Positions 1 to 11,248 of a stretch of DNA of 64,000 nt are shown here, in pieces. Where the stretch lies: NCBI GenBank assembly GCA_028583405.1, contig JAPTMU010000269.1, positions 193,291-257,290 on the forward strand. Reading direction: 5' to 3'. This DNA is from Pogonophryne albipinna (Eukaryota; Chordata; Actinopteri; Perciformes; Artedidraconidae). Position numbers and translations under genes: made by a program. Position 1 is the first letter of the stretch. Each line of letters opens with the position of its first letter. The notes beneath the pieces are model-generated. The model did not search any database, was not told the DNA's origin, and saw only the letters and a program-made list of their open reading frames with translations.

Positions 1-800
1 GTTGTTGTTGTTGTCTTCGTCAAATATAAACATAAAGAATATTTAAATTATTTAACAAAATTAATATATTTGTATTTCCTGTTCGATGATGAAATTCTGG
101 ACCTGAAGCTTTATTTTGAAGGGATCATAACTTTATGTCATAGCTCAGCTCTTATTTTGAAGAAGCAACCGAAAACAAGGCCTTTTCCCTCTGGCTTTTA
201 TTTTGAAAATCTACTATTATTGTCTTTTAGCTATAGCTTTTATTTTGAAAAGACTTTCATGAGAAACCAAAAAAGACTTTTATTCTGAAGTGTGTCATCA
301 CTTACTGTTGTGCATTCCTTCTGGCTTTTATTTTGAAAATCTACTATTATTGTCTTTTAGCGGTGGCTTTTATTTTGAAAATCTACTATTATTGTCTTTT
401 AGCTATGGCTTTTATTTTGAAAAAACTTTCATGAGAAACCAAAAAAGACTTTTATTCTGAAATGCGTCATCACTTACTGTTGTGCATTCCTTCCGGCTTT
501 TATTTTGAAGGCTGTAACAAAGCACACATTATTTTGAAATTCATGAAGAATTGATGTTTAATTGTTTTGAAAGACTTTTATTGTGAAAGACCTCGTTAGA
601 GTTCATGTCTTGTATCTCGCCTGGCTCTTATTTTGAAATCTCTACCAAGATGTACTTTATTTTGAAACATATCAAATCCTCTATGTTTAATAATGTGAAA
701 GGCTTTTATTGTGAAAGACTGGATTAGTGTTCCTTCTGACTTCCTGGCACTTTGACTGAATGACTTTTATTTTTAAGGAAAATATATTTAATTGTTTCTG
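1..800. repeat. Degenerate AT-rich tandem repeat
   Basis: The stretch is built from imperfect copies of a motif around CTTTTATTTTGAAA, with longer blocks repeated (for example the block from about 200 to 290 recurs near 325-465). Copies drift toward 800 until the motif is lost. The small open frame at 70-288 is just repeat sequence and has no recognisable protein features. It may be an old satellite or part of a transposable element; I could not assign it. Confidence 0.6.
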
Positions 801-1229
801 TTTTTTTACTTGATTTTGAGAATCAGGATTTATTAAAAGTTAAAATCACAGATAGGTTTGACTGAAAACAAATGAAAGGTTTATTTATTGATTATTGATC
901 ATTGATGACATCATGCGTGTGAATGTTTTATATTTTGATAAACTGTGAAATAAATAAATGTATTGAAGTTGTAAATGTGGAATAATTTGTGTCAGAGGTT
1001 AAAATCAGCACTTCCTCCTGACCTTTCAAAGTAAAAGTCTTGCTGTCTTCTTTTTATATGAAGGATTTTAATGTGAACAACCGCAGGAAGTGTTGTTTTG
1101 AATTTAAAGGGTTAGGTTATTGATTAAAGACCAAATCAAGGTTATTGATTAAAGACCAAATCAAGGTTATTGATTTGGAACATATTTCCAATCAAACCAC
1201 AAAGAGGCCGATCAGCGGTCTCCAATCAA
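801..1229. other. Intergenic, with a perfect 25-bp tandem duplication
   Basis: No gene is visible. A 25-bp block occurs twice head to tail at 1116-1140 and 1141-1165, and its first bases recur a third time at 1166. The rest is ordinary AT-rich DNA leading into the large minisatellite. Confidence 0.6.
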
Positions 1230-4200
1230 TTGAGCTATTGATCCTGTGATGTCATCATGAGCTATTGATCCTGTGATGTCATCATGAGCTATTGATCCTG
1301 TGTGATGTCATCATGAGCTATTGACCCTGTGATGTCATCATGAGCTATTGATCCTGTGTGATGTCATCATGAGCTATTGATCCTGTGTGATGTCATCATG
1401 AGCTATTGATCCTGTGTGATGTCATCATGAGCTATTGACCCTGTGATGTCATCATGAGCTATTGACCCTGTGATGTCATCATGAGCTATTGACCCTGTGA
1501 TGTCATCATGAGCTATTGACCCTGTGATGTCATCATGAGCTATTGATCCTGTGTGATGTCATCATGAGCTATTGATCCTGTGATGTCATCATGAGCTATT
1601 GATCCTGTGATGTCATCATGAGCTATTGATCCTGTGTAATGTCATCATGAGCTATTGACCCTGTGATGTCATCATGAGCTATTGATCCTGTGTGATGTCA
1701 TCATGAGCTATTGATCCTGTGATGTCATCATGAGCTATTGATCCTGTGATGTCATCATGAGCTATTGACCCTGTGATGTCATCATGAGCTATTGATCCTG
1801 TGATGTCATCATGAGCTATTGACCCTGTGATGTCATCATGAGCTATTGATCCTGTGATGTCATCATGAGCTATTGATCATGTGTGATGTCATCATGAGCT
1901 ATTGACCCTGTGATGTCATCATGAGCTATTGATCCTGTGATGTCATCATGAGCTATTGACCCTGTGATGTCATCATGAGCTATTGATCCTGTGATGTCAT
2001 CATGAGCTATTGACCCTGTGATGTCATCATGAGCTATTGACCCTGTGATGTCATCATGAGCTATTGACCCTGTGATGTCATCATGAGCTATTGACCCTGT
2101 GATGTCATCATGAGCTATTGATCCTGTGATGTCATCACGAGCTATTGACCCTGTGATGTCATCATGAGCTATTGACCCTGTGATGTCATCATGAGCTATT
2201 GATCCTGTGTGATGTCATCATGAGCTATTGATCCTGTGTGATGTCATCATGAGCTATTGACCCTGTGATGTCATCATGAGCTATTGACCCTGTGATGTCA
2301 TCATGAGCTATTGATCCTGTGTGATGTCATCATGAGCTATTGACCCTGTGATGTCATCATGAGCTATTGATCCTGCGTGATGTGATCATGAGCTATTGAT
2401 CATGTGTGATGTCATCATGAGCTATTGACCCTGTGATGTCATCATGAGCTATTGATCCTGTGATGTCATCATGAGCTATTGACCCTGTGATGTCATCATG
2501 AGCTATTGACCCTGTGATGTCATCATGAGCTATTGACCCTGTGATGTCATCATGAGCTATTGACCCTGTGATGTCATCATGAGCTATTGATCCTGTGATG
2601 TCATCACGAGCTATTGACCCTGTGATGTCATCATGAGCTATTGACCCTGTGATGTCATCATGAGCTATTGACCCTGTGATGTCATCATGAGCTATTGACC
2701 CTGTGATGTCATCATGAGCTATTGATCCTGTGTGATGTCATCATGAGCTATTGATCATGTGTGATGTCATCATGAGCTATTGACCCTGTGATGTCATCAT
2801 GAGCTATTGATCCTGTGATGTCATCATGAGCTATTGACCCTGTGATGTCATCATGAGCTATTGACCCTGTGATGTCATCATGACCAATTGACCCTGTGAT
2901 GTCATCATGAGCTATTGACCCTGTGATGTCATCATGAGCTATTGATCCTGTGATGTCATCACGAGCTATTGATCCTGTGATGTCATCACGAGCTATTGAC
3001 CCTGTGATGTCATCACGAGCTATTGACCCTGTGATGTCATCATGAGCTATTGATCCTGTGATGTCATCATGAGCTATTGACCCTGTGATGTCATCATGAG
3101 CTATTGACCCTGTGATGTCATCATGAGCTATTGACCCTGTGATGTCATCACGAGCTATTGATCCTGTGATGTCATCATGAGCTATTGACCCTGTGATGTC
3201 ATCATGAGCTATTGACCCTGTGATGTCATCACGAGCTATTGATCCTGTGTGATGTCATCATGAGCTATTGACCCTGTGATGTCATCATGAGCTATTGACC
3301 CTGTGATGTCATCATGAGCTATTGACCCTGTGATGTCATCATGAGCTATTGATCCTGTGATGTCATCATGAGCTATTGACCCTGTGATGTCATCATGAGC
3401 TATTGATCCTGTGATGTCATCATGAGCTATTGACCCTGTGATGTCATCATGAGCTATTGACCCTGTGATGTCATCATGAGCTATTGATCCTGTGATGTCA
3501 TCATGAGCTATTGATCCTGTGTGATGTCATCATGAGCTATTGATCCTGTGATGTCATCATGAGCTATTGATCCTGTGTGATGTCATCATGAGCTATTGAC
3601 CCTGTGATGTCATCATGAGCTATTGACCCTGTGATGTCATCATGAGCTATTGATCCTGTGATGTCATCACGAGCTATTGATCCTGTGTGATGTCATCATG
3701 AGCTATTGATCCTGTGATGTCATCATGAGCTATTGATCCTGTGTGATGTCATCATGAGCTATTGACCCTGTGATGTCATCATGAGCTATTGACCCTGTGA
3801 TGTCATCACGAGCTATTGATCCTGTGATGTCATCACGAGCTATTGACCCTGTGATGTCATCATGAGCTATTGACCCTGTGATGTCATCATGAGCTATTGA
3901 CCCTGTGATGTCATCATGAGCTATTGACCCTGTGATGTCATCATGAGCTATTGACCCTGTGATGTCATCATGAGCTATTGACCCTGTGATGTCATCACGA
4001 GCTATTGATCCTGTGTGATGTCATCATGAGCTATTGACCCTGTGATGTCATCACGAGCTATTGATCCTGTGTGATGTCATCATGAGCTATTGACCCTGTG
4101 ATGTCATCATGAGCTATTGACCCTGTGATGTCATCATGAGCTATTGACCCTGTAATGTCATCATGAGCTATTGACCCTGTGATGTCATCATGAGCTATTG

Positions 4201-5117
4201 ACCCTGTGATGTCATCATGAGCTATTGACCCTGTGATGTCATCACGAGCTATTGATCCTGTGTGATGTCATCATGAGCTATTGACCCTGTGATGTCATCA
4301 TGAGCTATTGACCCTGTGATGTCATCATGAGCTATTGACCCTGTGATGTCATCACGAGCTATTGACCCTGTGATGTCATCATGAGCTATTGACCCTGTGA
4401 TGTCATCATGAGCTATTGACCCTGTGATGTCATCATGAGCTATTGATCCTGTGATGTCATCATGAGCTATTGACCCTGTGATGTCATCACGAGCTATTGA
4501 TCCTGTGATGTCATCATGAGCTATTGACCCTGTGATGTCATCATGAGCTATTGATCCTGTGTGATGTCATCATGAGCTATTGACCCTGTGATATCATCAT
4601 GAGCTATTGACCCTGTGATGTCATCATGAGCTATTGACCCTGTGATGTCATCATGAGCTATTGACCCTGTGATGTCATCATGAGCTATTGACCCTGTGAT
4701 GTGATCATGAGCTATTGATCCTGTGATGTCATCATGAGCTATTGACCCTGTGATGTCATCATGAGCTATTGACCCTGTGATGTCATCATGAGCTATTGAT
4801 CCTGTGATGTCATCATGAGCTATTGATCCTGTGATGTCATCATGAGCTATTGACCCTGTGATCTCATCATGAGCTATTGACCCTGTGATGTCATCATGAG
4901 CTATTGACCCTGTGATGTCATCATGAGCTATTGACCCTGTGATGTGATCATGAGCTATTGACCCTGTGATGTCATCATGAGCTATTGACCCTGTGATGTC
5001 ATCATGAGCTATTGACCCTGTGATGTCATCATGAGCTATTGACCCTGTGATGTCATCATGAGCTATTGACCCTGTGATGTCATCATGAGCTATTGACCCT
5101 GTGATGTCATCATGAGC
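1230..5117. repeat. 27/29-bp minisatellite, about 140 copies
   Basis: The unit is 27 bp and contains GAGCTATTGACCCTGTGATG followed by TCATCAT. A 29-bp variant has an extra TG (CCTGTGTGATG). The array is continuous for about 3.9 kb with a few point variants (GATCC/GACCC, CATGAG/CACGAG). Every unit contains TGATGTCATCA, whose arms TGATG and CATCA are a perfect palindrome around one central base and which includes the CRE/AP-1-like octamer TGATGTCA. It ends about 570 bp upstream of the first coding exon of the EPB41L4A-like gene. No reading frame of note crosses it. Confidence 0.95.
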
Positions 5118-5684
5118 TCCTTGTGGATAAAAAGGGAGGTTTTATTCATGTTTTGATGAAATGGATGAAAACTACAGAATCTGTATTTTCCGTCATCTCA
5201 TGACAGCGAGTGTTTTCACAAAGAAGGGGGCGGGGCCTGTGTATAGTGAAAGCTATCTCTTATCTTTAACATTTAAAATTAAAATAATAATCATTTTCTG
5301 TTTCTTGTTTTTTTTTAGTAAGTTAAAAAAATACACAAATATTTCACACAGTCTGACAAGAAAATGAAACCGTTTGAATATACACATAAATAATAAAAAA
5401 CTGAAACAGTGAGACAGAGAGGAGGGGGCGGGGCCTGAGGGTTGTCTCCATGGCAACAGGTCAACAGCGCAGCGTCAGAGCAGGAGGAGAAGAGGTGAGG
5501 GTAAACTTTAATAACAATAACGTCTGTCTTTAAAGGTTCAATATAAATAACCTTTATTTATTGGGGGGGGGGGGGTACACAAACAAACATGTAAACATTT
5601 AATGTCTGGAGTGTTGGGTTCTGTAACTCAGCTCCTGATTGGTTGATTTCTCGTTCAACTTATCCGACTATCTTTCGTGCTTAG
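5118..5684 (+). promoter_or_regulatory. Putative promoter and 5' UTR exon of the EPB41L4A-like gene
   Basis: This GC-box-bearing stretch (GGGGGCGGGGCC near 5226-5240 and 5424-5436) precedes the first coding exon. A candidate untranslated exon ends at 5494 in a good donor (AGAG/GTGAGG). The following intron ends in an acceptor TTAG at 5681-5684, five bases before the ATG. A run of 13 G lies at 5563-5575. That this is the promoter is inferred from position and composition; no TATA box stands out. Confidence 0.4.
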
Positions 5685-6498
5685 TCACGATGGGGTGTTT
5701 CCGTGGTAACCGGGAAGATTTCTATGGAGAAGTGCTCCTATTGGACGAGAGGAAGCTCTGCCTGACGTCAGAGCAGGGCATCAAAGTGAGTTAATATTAA
5801 TACGAGATCAAATAATATAAATGAAAGTGTTTTATTGTCCTTTAATAATAATGTATGTTTTATATATTTATTGATCTCCTCTTTTTAATGTCCTCAGAAG
5901 TCTTCCAAGGCGGCGGCCATTTTGCGGCTCGTGTTTTTTCACCTAAAAAGTCGAATTCTTCGGTTTGAGATTCTGCGACAGAAACCAGACGACGGTAACG
6001 GAGAACATATTTAACAACTACTGCGTCTCTGTTACAAATGACTTAGTTTGAAGCATTAAAAGTGTAGTTTCATGTTTTTATTGTTATTATGTTCACGAGG
6101 TATTTTCTTTTATTATTTTCTGTTCACACAAAACACATGTTATTGATAAAGTAGATGAAATAATAATGTGTTTCAGGACTGGTTGGATCCTCAGAAAGCT
6201 CTCTCTCAGCATCGAGACCTCGGTACGTAAAGCTCATTCAATCTAAAGTGAATTAAAAACAATAACAGCAACAAATCATGTTCAGTCTACCCGATGATAT
6301 AATACATTTGAACAATTAAATGTCGTAATTTAATTTCTCTTCGTCTCTGTTGTGTCACAGTCGGACCGCCGTACATTTTCTATTTCGGGGTGAAGTTTTA
6401 CGCTCAGGATCCGTCGGAGCTGGAGGACGAAGCTACGCTGTAAGGTTTATAATGTTACCTAATGTTAGGCTAAGTTCCTTTGAAGAGTAGAGTAGGTT

Positions 6499-6522
6499 GC
6501 ATAGTGACATCACTAGGTTACA
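6499..6522. repeat. Left fragment of the 21-bp minisatellite split by the BEL insertion
   Basis: About one unit containing GTGACATCACTAGGTTACA matches the array that resumes at 10077. The two pieces are separated by the retrotransposon and its target duplication, so they were once continuous. Confidence 0.8.
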
Positions 6523-6527
6523 GAGTG

Positions 6528-7061
6528 TATTCTGCCCTCGCAAGAATGCTTTTCGGATTGCAGGCTTGGCAGATAGCTAACACGGAAATAAACACCCAGG
6601 AGACAGCAGCTCAGTTTTTGATGTTTCTGATTAAGTTCCATTTCCATTTCCATTTTTGTAAAACTGAAATACAAACAAACCCAAAGTCATGAGACGTTGT
6701 CACATTAAACACTAAATAAACAAAGAAACTAGACTAAAACAAACATTCCAAACAACAGAGTACCTGTTAGCATAAATGCTACAAACATTTCCACTGCTGT
6801 TCACAGGCTAACAAGTTTAGCATCAGTCGTTGTTCTTCATGTTTGCATATAATCAATTTAAATATGCAACTAAGTATACACGGACAATATATGGAATGGT
6901 ACTCACAGACATAAAGACCCTAGGATTTGAGCAAGGATTTTGTTGGCAGGAAACAACCCATGTGCTCCATAGACAGCCAGAAACAGGAAACTACGGCAAG
7001 CATTTATGGACACACAGTGCAAACCCCAAACCCTTTGCAGGCCCTCTTAAAGGGGCAGCAC
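6528..7061 (-). repeat. 3' LTR of the BEL/Pao element
   Basis: It starts (in element sense) at 7061 with TGTGCTG and ends at 6528 next to the GAGTG target duplication. A purine-rich stretch (AAGCGGGGAGTG in element sense) just upstream of 7061 fits a polypurine tract. Its outer end reads TATTCTG on the + strand, roughly the inverse of the other terminus. Confidence 0.75.
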
Positions 7062-7086
7062 ACTCCCCGCTTGGTAGAATGTACCA

Positions 7087-7284
7087 CTAAGTCCCTTTGA
7101 GAAGGAGAACAACTTCAGAGCCTGGTCTTGAATACACCCTGGAAGAACCTTCTTTAATCACCCGTACTTCCACTTTACGGACCCTGTTGTCTTGACCAGG
7201 AAAGGTATTTACTATAAGTCCAGTAGGCGATTCGTTCCTTTTGACCTGTCTGTCCTTCAGAAGCACAACGTCTCTGATTTGCAA
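7087..7284 (-). pseudogene. BEL/Pao pol C-terminal fragment (DUF5641-like)
   Basis: This 65-codon frame contains DVVLLKDRQVKRNESPTGLI and ends with SEVVLLL, the signature C-terminal tail of BEL/Pao polyproteins downstream of integrase. It overlaps the end of the protease frame in a different phase. The catalytic pol domains that should lie between are deleted, so this is a remnant. Confidence 0.7.
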
Positions 7285-9119
7285 AGAGGCTTATCTGCTT
7301 GGTTGTAGTGTTGCAAGGTATTCTTGTCGCCAATGTGGGACAGCTCTGGAGGACGGGCAGGAAGGCGGGGACGGGACAGTTCCGGAGGATGGGCAGGAGG
7401 GTGGCGTAGGCCGCGATGGGACCACTCCAGAGTCCGCTGGATCGCCGGAGGTGCAGGAGTACTGGGATCGGGAGACGGTAAGACCGCGGACGGGACAGGT
7501 TTCGGAGTAGGCGTGACCATAACCGTTATCGGCGGGACAGTAACCCGTGTCGGAGGGACATGTGTAGGCAGGACCCCCGACGGGACAGGAGTTTGCAGGA
7601 CCCCCGACGGAACAGGACATAGGGTTGGCAGGACCCCCGGCAGGACAGGGTGTTGGAGAGTTGGAGTGTCCACTCGCTCTTTGATGTGCAGATTGTTAAT
7701 GCAAGGGTCAAAAAGAGATGTACGTCCATTACTCAGCACGTTTGTCCTGTAGACATTGACGCTGTCTAGTTTGTGGGCTTTTCCCAGACAGACTTCTCCT
7801 ATGATCACCCAACCTAGGTCGAGGTGTTGAGCATACGGTGCGTTGTGGGGTCCATTGCACAGCTCCCGAACTTTATGTGCCTGTGGTATATCTCGGCCAA
7901 ACAGTATGAGAATGTCTGCCGTAGAATCTAGTGCAGGGATCTTGTCCTCAACCCGGTTGAGATGTGTGTAGTGTTTTGCGATCTCAGGCGTGGGAATTTC
8001 AGACTTGTCATCTGGGAGCATATCACATTCGATTAGAGTGGGAAGTGGAATACACGTTTTGTCGTCCAATGCCTCCATTATGTAATTGTTTGCTCGTCGC
8101 CCTGAGGTTTCAAAGACTCCTGAACATGTCTTCAGTGTGTAGGATGCTGTGTCATCATTAACGTCAAAGAGTTCAAAAAAGTCTGTTTTTGCCAAGGACT
8201 TATTGCTCTGCTCATCTAGGACGACATACATTTTGACAGCTCTCTCTCTCTGGCCTGCCGGATACACTCTGACTAAACACATCTTGGTGCATGATCTTGG
8301 CTTTACTTCAGTCCCACAGATGTCAGTGCATTTTGACGTGACAGCGAAAGGAGGAGATTCGTCTTGCTCCCCGCCTTGATATCTTGAGGTTACGGCGGCC
8401 CCTGTTGTCCATGGAGCCGGCCCTGGATGTAGTGCAGTAGGGTGGCGGTCACTGTTGCACTCTCTGCACTGAACCTTTTTGTCACAGTCTTTGGTTTGGT
8501 GGCTGGTTGATGCACAGCAGCTAAAGCAAATGTTTGAATCCTTAAGATAGGCTTTTCTCTCATCCAGAGATTTGTACCTGAAACCACGGCATTTCCTGAG
8601 AGGGTGTGGTTTGTGGTGGAGTGGACATTGCTTATCTGGGTCGACAGCTCTTTTTGATGCTGAGCTTTCATAGCTGTTATCAAAGTCTGCTGAGACCTCT
8701 GTCCTCCTTACAGAGACTGGCGTTCTCATGTTGGGTTTGAAAGGCTCCTCAATCTTGCTTATACTCGGACCACCTGTGAGCTGGGCAAAGCTTGGGTCAT
8801 TGAGTATCTTGGCCTGGTCACAAACATACTTTGCAAAGATGAAGAATGGTGGATACGATACTCTGTGTGTTTCTTTGTAACGTGATGCTAGAGAGACCCA
8901 CTTGTCATGCAGGGAATAGGGCAGCTTTTGGACGATGGGAGTGATGCCACGGGATGTGTCTAGGTAGCTCAGACCAGATAGAAATCCATCTGTCTTGGCG
9001 GCTTCAAGCTCCAGAAGAATGTCTCCCAGCTCCCTCAACTTTTGATTTTCTCTGTTGTTGAGTGCATTTTCTATTGCTTCAGGTGACCCATAACAATCTT
9101 CCAACCTTTGCCAGAGCAT
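7257..9119 (-). pseudogene. BEL/Pao gag-protease polyprotein fragment
   Basis: A 620-codon open frame. Residues 1-110 are the end of the DUF1759-type gag region. A CxxC/H-rich part follows at roughly residues 165-215 (cysteines in ICFSC and CDKKVQCREC, as in zinc-knuckle segments). A DUF1758-like aspartic protease region is at roughly 270-450, with VVLDEQSN in the active-site position. The last 150 residues are a proline-rich imperfect repeat (PSGVLPT-like) unlike normal BEL pol, read from a repeated DNA stretch at 7330-7680. The frame continues upstream of the first ATG to a TGA at 9195-9197 where the family has coding sequence, so the polyprotein is broken. Confidence 0.75.
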
Positions 9120-9337
9120 ATTGACACCTGCTGCCGCATTATGGATGTGAACCGATCTGATTCTCTTTGCATGTTCAAAGGATTTCGGTCCAAGTCATTT
9201 ACACAGGAGGTCGAGCTCTTCTCTTGATGACAGGTTCAAGCCCTCTGTGGAACTGAGGAATGATGCTTTCCAGGCCCAATAGTTTTCCGGCTGGTCATCA
9301 AACTGCAAAAGCCCGGAGCTAACCATTTCCCGACGTA

Positions 9338-10011
9338 TTAAATACTTGGCCAAATCTGCTGTAGCTGATTAACGAGACTCATTGGCTCTAGGTGAAACAT
9401 CTGCATGTGGCTGAGCAGGTTGCTGAACATGACTGGATGGTCTTGCTGCGTGTGACTGCTCATGATGGCTGTAGATGTTTCTGAATGGACCTTCAGCAGG
9501 GCGATATATCTGGCTGGCATCTCGCTCCTGATTGTGTGCATGTTGAGCAGGTAGTTTAGGAAATCCACCTTCAATGACCTCACGTGGCTGTCCAGCACCT
9601 CTTCCCATGTAGCCTTTAGCTTGCTCACCGTCGTCCATTGCGTGCTGGTATGAGTTGTTGTGGCTTTGAGTCTTGGTGAGAGTCAGGTGCTGGATTCCCC
9701 TTGTACCACTCCGTGTACGCACTCTATAGGCTTGCACGATCTGGATCTCCATATGCACCCTCAGCAGCTGCTTCGAGAACTTCAGCTTCAGCGATGGCAA
9801 CTGCAGCAGCACTTTCTAGCCGCAGTGTGTTGAGACTAGCTTTAAGCTCCGCTTTCTTTCTTGTAGCTTCAGCTGCGGCCTTCTGTTGTTCCTTGTCAAA
9901 AGATGCCTGTGCTTTAATCATGTCAGCTTCTCTTTGTGCAAAAGAGGCCTGGACACGTGCAGCCTCTGCTTTTGCACGAGCTCTAGCTGCCATGGTGTTG
10001 ACTGAGGACAT
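9338..10011 (-). pseudogene. BEL/Pao gag N-terminal region, frameshifted
   Basis: An alanine- and lysine-rich helical segment (10011-9724, containing AKAEAARVQASFAQREAD) is followed in another frame by a glutamine/histidine-rich linker (about 9750-9369) and then, in a third, by the DUF1759 start. The two frame changes and the stop at 9195-9197 break the gag. The order coiled segment, linker, DUF1759 is that of BEL/Pao gag proteins. Confidence 0.65.
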
Positions 10012-10076
10012 GCGGCTTGAACGTGAGGTGATGGAGCATTGTGATCCTTTGCAGGCCCTCTTAAAGGGGCAGCACA

Positions 10077-10408
10077 GAGTGACATCATTAGGTTAGTGAG
10101 ATCACTAGGTTACTTAGTGACATCACTAGGTTACAGAGTGACATCATTAGGTTACAGAGTGACATCATTAGTTTACAGAGTGACATCATTAGGTTAGTGA
10201 CATCACTAGGTTACATAGTGACATCACTAGGTTACAGAGTGACATCATTAGGTTACAGAGTGACATCACTAGGTTAGTGACATCACTAGGTTACATAGTG
10301 ACATCACTAGGTTACAGAGTGACATCATTAGGTTAGTGACATCACTAGGTTACATCGTGACATCACTAGGTTACAGAGTGACATCACTAGGTTACAGAGT
10401 GACATCAC
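10077..10408. repeat. 21-bp minisatellite, first sub-array
   Basis: Units alternate around GTGACATCACTAGGTTACAG and GTGACATCATTAGGTTACAG. This is the target into which the BEL element inserted; the left end of the array is at 6499-6522. Confidence 0.85.
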
Positions 10409-11040
10409 TGTGTTCCATAGTGATGTCATTAGGTTCCATAGTGATGTCACTGTGTTCCATAGTGATGTCATTAGGTTCCATAGTGATGTCACTGTGTTCC
10501 ATAGTGATGTCACTGTGCTCCATAGTGATGTCACTGTGTTCCGTAGTGATGTCACTGTGTCCCGTAGTGATGTCACTGTGCTCCGTAGTGATGTCACTGT
10601 GTTCCGTAGTGATGTCACTGTGCTCCGTAGTGATGTCACTGAGTTCCGTAGTGATGTCACTGTGTCCCGTAGTGATGTCACTGTGCTCCATAGTGATGTC
10701 ACTGAGTTCCGTAGTGATGTCACTGTGTCCCGTAGTGATGTCACTGTGTTTCGTAGTGATGTCACTGTGTTCCGTAGTGATGTCACTGTGTCCCGTAGTG
10801 ATGTCACTGTGTTCCGTAGTGATGTCACTGTGTCCCGTAGTGATGTCACGTTCCATAGTGATGTCACTGTGTTCCGTAGTGATGTCACTGTGTTCCATAG
10901 TGATGTCACTGTGTCCCGTAGTGATGTCACTGTGTTCCGTAGTGATGTCACTGTGTTCCATAGTGATGTCACGTTCCATAGTGATGTCACTGTGTTCCAT
11001 AGTGATGTCACTGTGTCCCGTAGTGATGTCACTGTGCTCC
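10409..11040. repeat. 21-bp minisatellite, second sub-array with inverted core
   Basis: The unit is 21 bp around TTCCGTAGTGATGTCACTGT, about 30 copies. Its core AGTGATGTCACT is the reverse complement of the first sub-array's core AGTGACATCACT, so the array changes sense near 10408. Because 21 is a multiple of 3, long frames stay open on both strands (230-277 codons). These are repeat artefacts, not proteins. It ends at the splice acceptor of FERM exon 5. Confidence 0.9.
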
Positions 11041-11248
11041 CCAGGTGTCAGTTTTACCTGCAGGTGCGTCAGGACGTCCATCATGGCCGCCTGCCCTGCC
11101 CCCCCTCCCTGAAGCCCCGCCTCTCCGCCCTGATGCTGCTCGGTAACACTTTCATATCAAATGTTATTTATTCTTTCCTTCATTTATTTATTTCGATCAG
11201 TTTAAAAGTCCTTGGAAAGTTAAACTTTTCATCTCAATTATAAAAATA

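Larger units (their letters stand above)
6528..10076 (-). mobile_element. BEL/Pao LTR retrotransposon, internally deleted, with 5-bp target duplication
   Basis: The element is in antisense orientation inside intron 4 of the FERM gene. Both ends are bounded by GAGTG (6523-6527 and 10077-10081), the 5-bp duplication expected for BEL/Pao. The 3' LTR is 6528-7061, starting TGTGCTGCCCC in its own sense. Only about 31 bp of the 5' LTR survive (10046-10076), sharing the run CTTTGCAGGCCCTCTTAAAG with the other LTR. Between them lie gag (10011 down to about 9060), a zinc-knuckle and protease region, and the extreme C-terminal pol segment. Reverse transcriptase, RNase H and integrase are missing. Frame changes and a stop codon show it is dead. 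Confidence 0.85.
5690..11142 (+). pseudogene. epb41l4a: EPB41L4A-like FERM-domain gene, first five coding exons, frame broken in exon 2
   Basis: Coding exons are 5690-5785, 5898-5994, 6177-6222, 6361-6439 and 11045-11142, all with GT/AG borders. They encode the N-terminal FERM lobe (start MGCFRGNREDFYGEVLLLDE, then [31 protein letters not shown] and QFYLQVRQDVHHGRLPC), closely resembling vertebrate EPB41L4A, a band 4.1-family membrane-cytoskeleton protein. Exon 2 starts in frame 0, but its second half reads as family sequence (FFGLRFCDRNQTT) only in another frame. The switch lies at the A-run near 5943-5950, so an intact product is not encoded as written. The LSALMLL end of exon 5 is also unlike the family. 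Intron 4 holds a BEL element and a minisatellite; intron 5 holds the octamer array. Later FERM exons are absent before the gap. It is either a decaying gene copy or a real gene with a sequence error; gene identity is firmer than its state. Confidence 0.75.

Noticed and set aside
10328..11112. 230-277 codon frames on both strands
   Set aside because: The 21-bp repeat keeps every frame periodic; no domain, and the + strand frame is a known intron upstream of FERM exon 5.
5690..11142. EPB41L4B instead of EPB41L4A for the FERM gene
   Set aside because: The MGCF start, LLLDE, WLDPQKAL and [14 protein letters not shown] blocks fit the L4A type; L4B has a different N-terminus.
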